Positions 61,316 to 64,000 of a DNA stretch of 64,000 bases are shown here, one piece after another. Source of the stretch: Nitrospira lenta (GTDB lineage: Bacteria; Nitrospirota; Nitrospiria; Nitrospirales; Nitrospiraceae); assembly GCF_900403705.1 (NCBI RefSeq), contig NZ_OUNR01000001.1, forward strand, positions 868,001 to 932,000, in the 5' to 3' direction. Every line of letters begins with the position of its first letter. Positions within the stretch are counted from its first letter, which is position 1. The translations under genes and the position numbers were made by a program. The notes below the pieces were generated by a model. It worked only from the letters and a program-made list of their open reading frames with translations, was not told the origin of the DNA and searched no databases.

Positions 61316-61742
61316 GGGGCGGCATTCTAGGGGGTTCGTTCTCCCCTTTGCAACCGATGATAGCAACCACTGTCGTCAGCCTCCTCTTCTATATCCATCC
61401 GGTGAAGTGCGCATCCCTCTCAATATCACTTCCCCAAAACCATTCGCCGTTAATCAGTGCGCGGGACCGTCTCCATCAACCACGAACGATGATCGCAAAG
61501 AGAACGGGTGGGGCAGATCGGCTGATTCGCAGTGCAAATCCTACATAGTTGCCGCATTCACATCACACTCCGATTCGAATTCTCTCATTAAGCTCCCCTA
61601 ATCTTTCTGCAATATCTTCAGGATTGCGTACCGGCCTTCTCATCTTCAATCCAGCATCGCTTTTGCTTCGTAGAAGGATAGTGAATGCCAGCGATCGGAA
61701 TGAATCTTCTCGGCCCCAGGCGGCTCTAACAGGAGTGAACAG
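61316..61742. other. intergenic region before the sigma-70 factor gene
   Basis: About 427 bases. No supported gene. Divergent promoters for trmI (minus) and the sigma factor (plus) are expected here. A clear ribosome site (AACAGGAG) precedes the sigma gene start. Confidence 0.5.
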
Positions 61743-63035
61743 ATGCGAAACCAAGAGACAAGAGGTGACGCGATGGAACATGAAGACTTGCGGATAATGG
61801 AACACATGGACGACCAGACCACGACAGCCGACGTCGACACCGACGATTCTGACGCCAGCGATACGATGGAAGTAATCGGGCGGGAAGCGGAAGTGGACGC
61901 GGAGCCGGCGGAGAAAGACATGGAAGCCGCCACGCTCAAAACAAGTCCTGGCGCGAGCCCCTTCCTCCTGGAGTCGCTCTACTTTCGCTCATTCGGGGAG
62001 CGCGCGCTCCTGACGCGAGAAGAAGAAATCGCCTTGGCGAAGCGCTTGGATGAAGGCTCGCACCGTATTCGAGTGGCCTTGAAGGACGCGCTGAAAGTCA
62101 TGGCGCGCGCGAAACGCACTCCCGTTCTGCTGGAATCGACAAAGGCCCTTCAACTCGCACGCGGGCTCAGCGGATTCTCCGCCACCGCACTCGATACCGT
62201 CGAGCGGGCCATGTTGAATATTCTGAAACCTGCGATCCGGGAGATGAAGCCGGCCGCGACCGTCGCGAAACAGCTCAAGGCCTTGCTCGATGAGATTCGA
62301 GCCGCACGGCTCGTCTTGGAGCGAGGGAAAGACGAGATGGTCCGGTGCAATCTCCGCCTGGTGGTGGATGTCGCAAAGCACTACACCCATCGAGGTCTGA
62401 CCTTGTTGGACTTGGTGCAGGAAGGGAACATTGGATTGATGAAGGCCGCCGAGCGGTATCAACATCGGAAAGGCTTTAAGTTCAGCACCTATGCGACCTG
62501 GTGGATCCGTCAAGGGATCACGCGGGCCCTGGCGGATCAGTCTCGGACGATCCGAATCCCCGTGCACCAGACGGAGGCGTCCAGCCGGATTCTCCGGGTC
62601 ACGCGTCGCCTGGGGCAACAGTTCGGCCGTCCGGCTAAACTGGAGGAGATTGCCAACGTACTGCACATGAGGCCTGAGCGGTTGCATGAAACCGTTCAGG
62701 CATTTCAGGAACCGATCGCCCTCGAGCGGCCGGTCGGGGATGGGGATACGGAGTTCGGGGAGATGATTCCCGATCACCAAGTACCGCCACCCGATGCCCA
62801 TGTGCATCGTACCGAGATGACCCAACAGCTGGATCGTATCTTGGGGACCTTGACCCCGAGAGAACAGACGGTGATCCGGCTCAGGTTCGGAATCGGGTAT
62901 GACGAGCCCTGCACCCTTGAGCAAGTCGGCCACAACCTGTCGGTGACCCGTGAACGAATCCGGCAAATCGAGGCCAAGGCGCTGAAGAAGCTCAAGACTC
63001 CGGAAATTAAAGAGCTGTTTGCGGCAATCAAGTAG
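61743..63035 (+). CDS. RNA polymerase sigma-70 family factor, group 2-like
   Basis: 430 residues. Region 1.2 is near PFLLESLYFRSFGERALLTREEE; region 2 is RCNLRLVVDVAKHYTHRGLTLLDLVQEGNIGLMKAAERYQHRKGFKFSTYATWWIRQGIT; region 3 covers IPVHQTEASSRILRVTRRLGQQ; region 4 is TPREQTVIRLRFGIGYDEPCTLEQVGHNLSVTRERIRQIE. A long acidic N-terminus replaces typical region 1.1. Similar to RpoD/RpoS-type group 2 factors. Its own regulon is unknown. A terminator-like hairpin follows the stop. Confidence 0.9.
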   Translation: MRNQETRGDAMEHEDLRIMEHMDDQTTTADVDTDDSDASDTMEVIGREAEVDAEPAEKDMEAATLKTSPGASPFLLESLYFRSFGERALLTREEEIALAKRLDEGSHRIRVALKDALKVMARAKRTPVLLESTKALQLARGLSGFSATALDTVERAMLNILKPAIREMKPAATVAKQLKALLDEIRAARLVLERGKDEMVRCNLRLVVDVAKHYTHRGLTLLDLVQEGNIGLMKAAERYQHRKGFKFSTYATWWIRQGITRALADQSRTIRIPVHQTEASSRILRVTRRLGQQFGRPAKLEEIANVLHMRPERLHETVQAFQEPIALERPVGDGDTEFGEMIPDHQVPPPDAHVHRTEMTQQLDRILGTLTPREQTVIRLRFGIGYDEPCTLEQVGHNLSVTRERIRQIEAKALKKLKTPEIKELFAAIK

Positions 63036-63051
63036 CCCGACTCTCTCCATC

Positions 63052-63087
63052 AACAGGCGCATGTGCTCTCAAGTACGTGCGCCTGTT
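63052..63087 (+). terminator. terminator hairpin of the sigma factor gene
   Basis: AACAGGCGCA (63052-63061) pairs exactly with TGCGCCTGTT (63078-63087), then CCGTCTTTCC follows. Lies 16 bases past the sigma stop. Confidence 0.75.
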
Positions 63088-63166
63088 CCGTCTTTCCCCG
63101 CCCTCTCAGGTGTGAGAGAATGCGATCCACAGAGGATTCGTATCTCCAGCTTGTTGAAGGACACCG

Positions 63167-64000
63167 ATGAAACTGCCCCAGCCAATCCTCCGCTCTCTCT
63201 TGCCACGGACTGCGATGATCCTCGCGATCATGGCTCTTGGAACCTTCGCATGGAACACGCACGCGATCGCTGACGAAAAGCCTCTGTCGGTGCCGGCCGT
63301 CGTAGCCGCGGTACGCCCGTCGGTCGTGACGATTTTGACGCGCGGCATGCCCTCAGCTCCATCCCTCCATGGAACACAATCAGGTTCCGGATCGGGCATT
63401 GTGATCGATCCGACCGGCTACATCCTGACGAACAATCACCTGGTGGAAGGGGTCACAAGTCTCGTCGTGGGATTGCCGACCGGGCGATTGACCCCTGGAC
63501 GCGTAGTTGCCCGTGATTTCTTGCTGGATCTCGCGTTGGTCAAGATCAATGCGACGGATCTCGTCCCTGCCATACTGAACGCATCAGCCACCTTGGAAAT
63601 TGGAGAAACCGTGATCGCGATCGGCAACCCCCTGGCTCTCAAGGGCGGATCGACGGTCACCGTAGGAGTCGTCAGCGCACTGGACCGGTCGGTTCTCACC
63701 CCGAACGGCGAAACATTGTACGATCTGATCCAAACGGATGCGGCTATCAATCCCGGCAATAGCGGTGGCCCGCTTGTGGATTTATCCGGCCAGGTCGTCG
63801 GCATCAATGTCGCGATTGCGCCATCGGCTCAGGCAATCAGTTATGCGATTGCCATTGAAACCGTCTATCCTCACATCCACTCCATGATGCTTCGTGGAAC
63901 TATCACGCGGCCGGATTTCGGGTTTACGCCGGTGACAGTCACTCCCAGTATCGCCGCCAGCTTCGGGTTAGAGGCAGAGCGCGGGATTCTCGCCCTCAAT
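63167..64000 (+). CDS. HtrA/DegP-family serine protease, 3' end outside window
   Basis: About 278 residues seen. N-terminal signal/anchor (TAMILAIMALGTFAWNTHAIA), then a trypsin-like domain with the triad: His in LTNNHLVEG, Asp in LDLALVKI, Ser in NPGNSGGPLVDLSGQVVGIN. A possible PDZ domain begins near residue 255 (FGFTPVTVTPSIAASFGLEA) and is cut by the window end. Degrades or refolds misfolded envelope proteins. AAGGA precedes the ATG. Confidence 0.9.
   Translation, partial: MKLPQPILRSLLPRTAMILAIMALGTFAWNTHAIADEKPLSVPAVVAAVRPSVVTILTRGMPSAPSLHGTQSGSGSGIVIDPTGYILTNNHLVEGVTSLVVGLPTGRLTPGRVVARDFLLDLALVKINATDLVPAILNASATLEIGETVIAIGNPLALKGGSTVTVGVVSALDRSVLTPNGETLYDLIQTDAAINPGNSGGPLVDLSGQVVGINVAIAPSAQAISYAIAIETVYPHIHSMMLRGTITRPDFGFTPVTVTPSIAASFGLEAERGILALN

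Noticed and set aside
61989-63062. Minus-strand open frame of 357 codons
   Set aside because: Antisense to the sigma factor gene, whose regions 2 to 4 are clear.

Overview
The window looks like chromosome from a Nitrospira-type bacterium (phylum Nitrospirota). This is inferred from the high GC content, dense short-spaced operons, the LL-diaminopimelate aminotransferase route to lysine, many small cysteine-pair proteins and lipoproteins, and an interspersed palindromic repeat. No rRNA, CRISPR array, phage or transposase was seen. One tRNA (Arg, anticodon TCG) lies at 58118-58194.

Layout. 1-2038 (minus): an arginine-degrading pair, a LOR/SDH-family ornithine cyclodeaminase-like protein followed by a GTGA-overlapping amidinotransferase-fold hydrolase that runs off the left edge. 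In cyanobacteria these two parts are fused in one enzyme (AgrE/ArgZ). 2135-11614: housekeeping and conserved genes (truD, metallophosphoesterase, MarR regulator, MBL hydrolase, SirB1-like protein, a LON-domain/ABC-transporter operon, a secreted lipocalin-type hydrolase). 11628-16216: an accessory island of lower GC that starts in the remains of a truncated gene. Its small genes all point the same way: a lipoprotein hydrolase, a HigBA-type toxin-antitoxin pair, a frameshifted gene, a secreted SIMPL-like protein and a WapI-like immunity protein. The last genes are flanked by attC-like inverted repeats whose core overlaps the stop codons, so the island resembles an integron cassette array without a visible integrase.

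16356-25060: mostly hypothetical, envelope and methyltransferase genes, with two further copies of the palindromic repeat and an M50 protease/DUF2167 pair. 25171-28043: dapL, folK and panC, with the scar of an old tandem duplication between dapL and folK. 28066-38590: PilZ protein, MazG-like pyrophosphohydrolase, rmuC, a rifampicin-phosphotransferase-like protein, glycerate kinase, lytic transglycosylase, uracil-DNA glycosylase, transaldolase, and several very small genes.

38770-46992 (minus) is the biosynthetic core: argD-argF-argG-argH, an LptM-like small lipoprotein, then lysA-dapA-dapB. With dapL in the same window, it covers most steps to arginine and the lysine/DAP branch. 47214-57222: gpmA, an ATP-grasp ligase overlapping a zinc metallopeptidase, a low-molecular-weight phosphatase divergent from a TtcA-family tRNA thiolase, msrA, a second PilZ protein and a pal-type lipoprotein. 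57629-64000: two small proteins, tRNA-Arg, aroK-aroE, an SDR oxidoreductase, trmI, a group-2-like sigma-70 factor with a terminator hairpin, and an HtrA-type protease cut by the right edge.

Assignments rest on motif reading and family memory only. No similarity search was possible.
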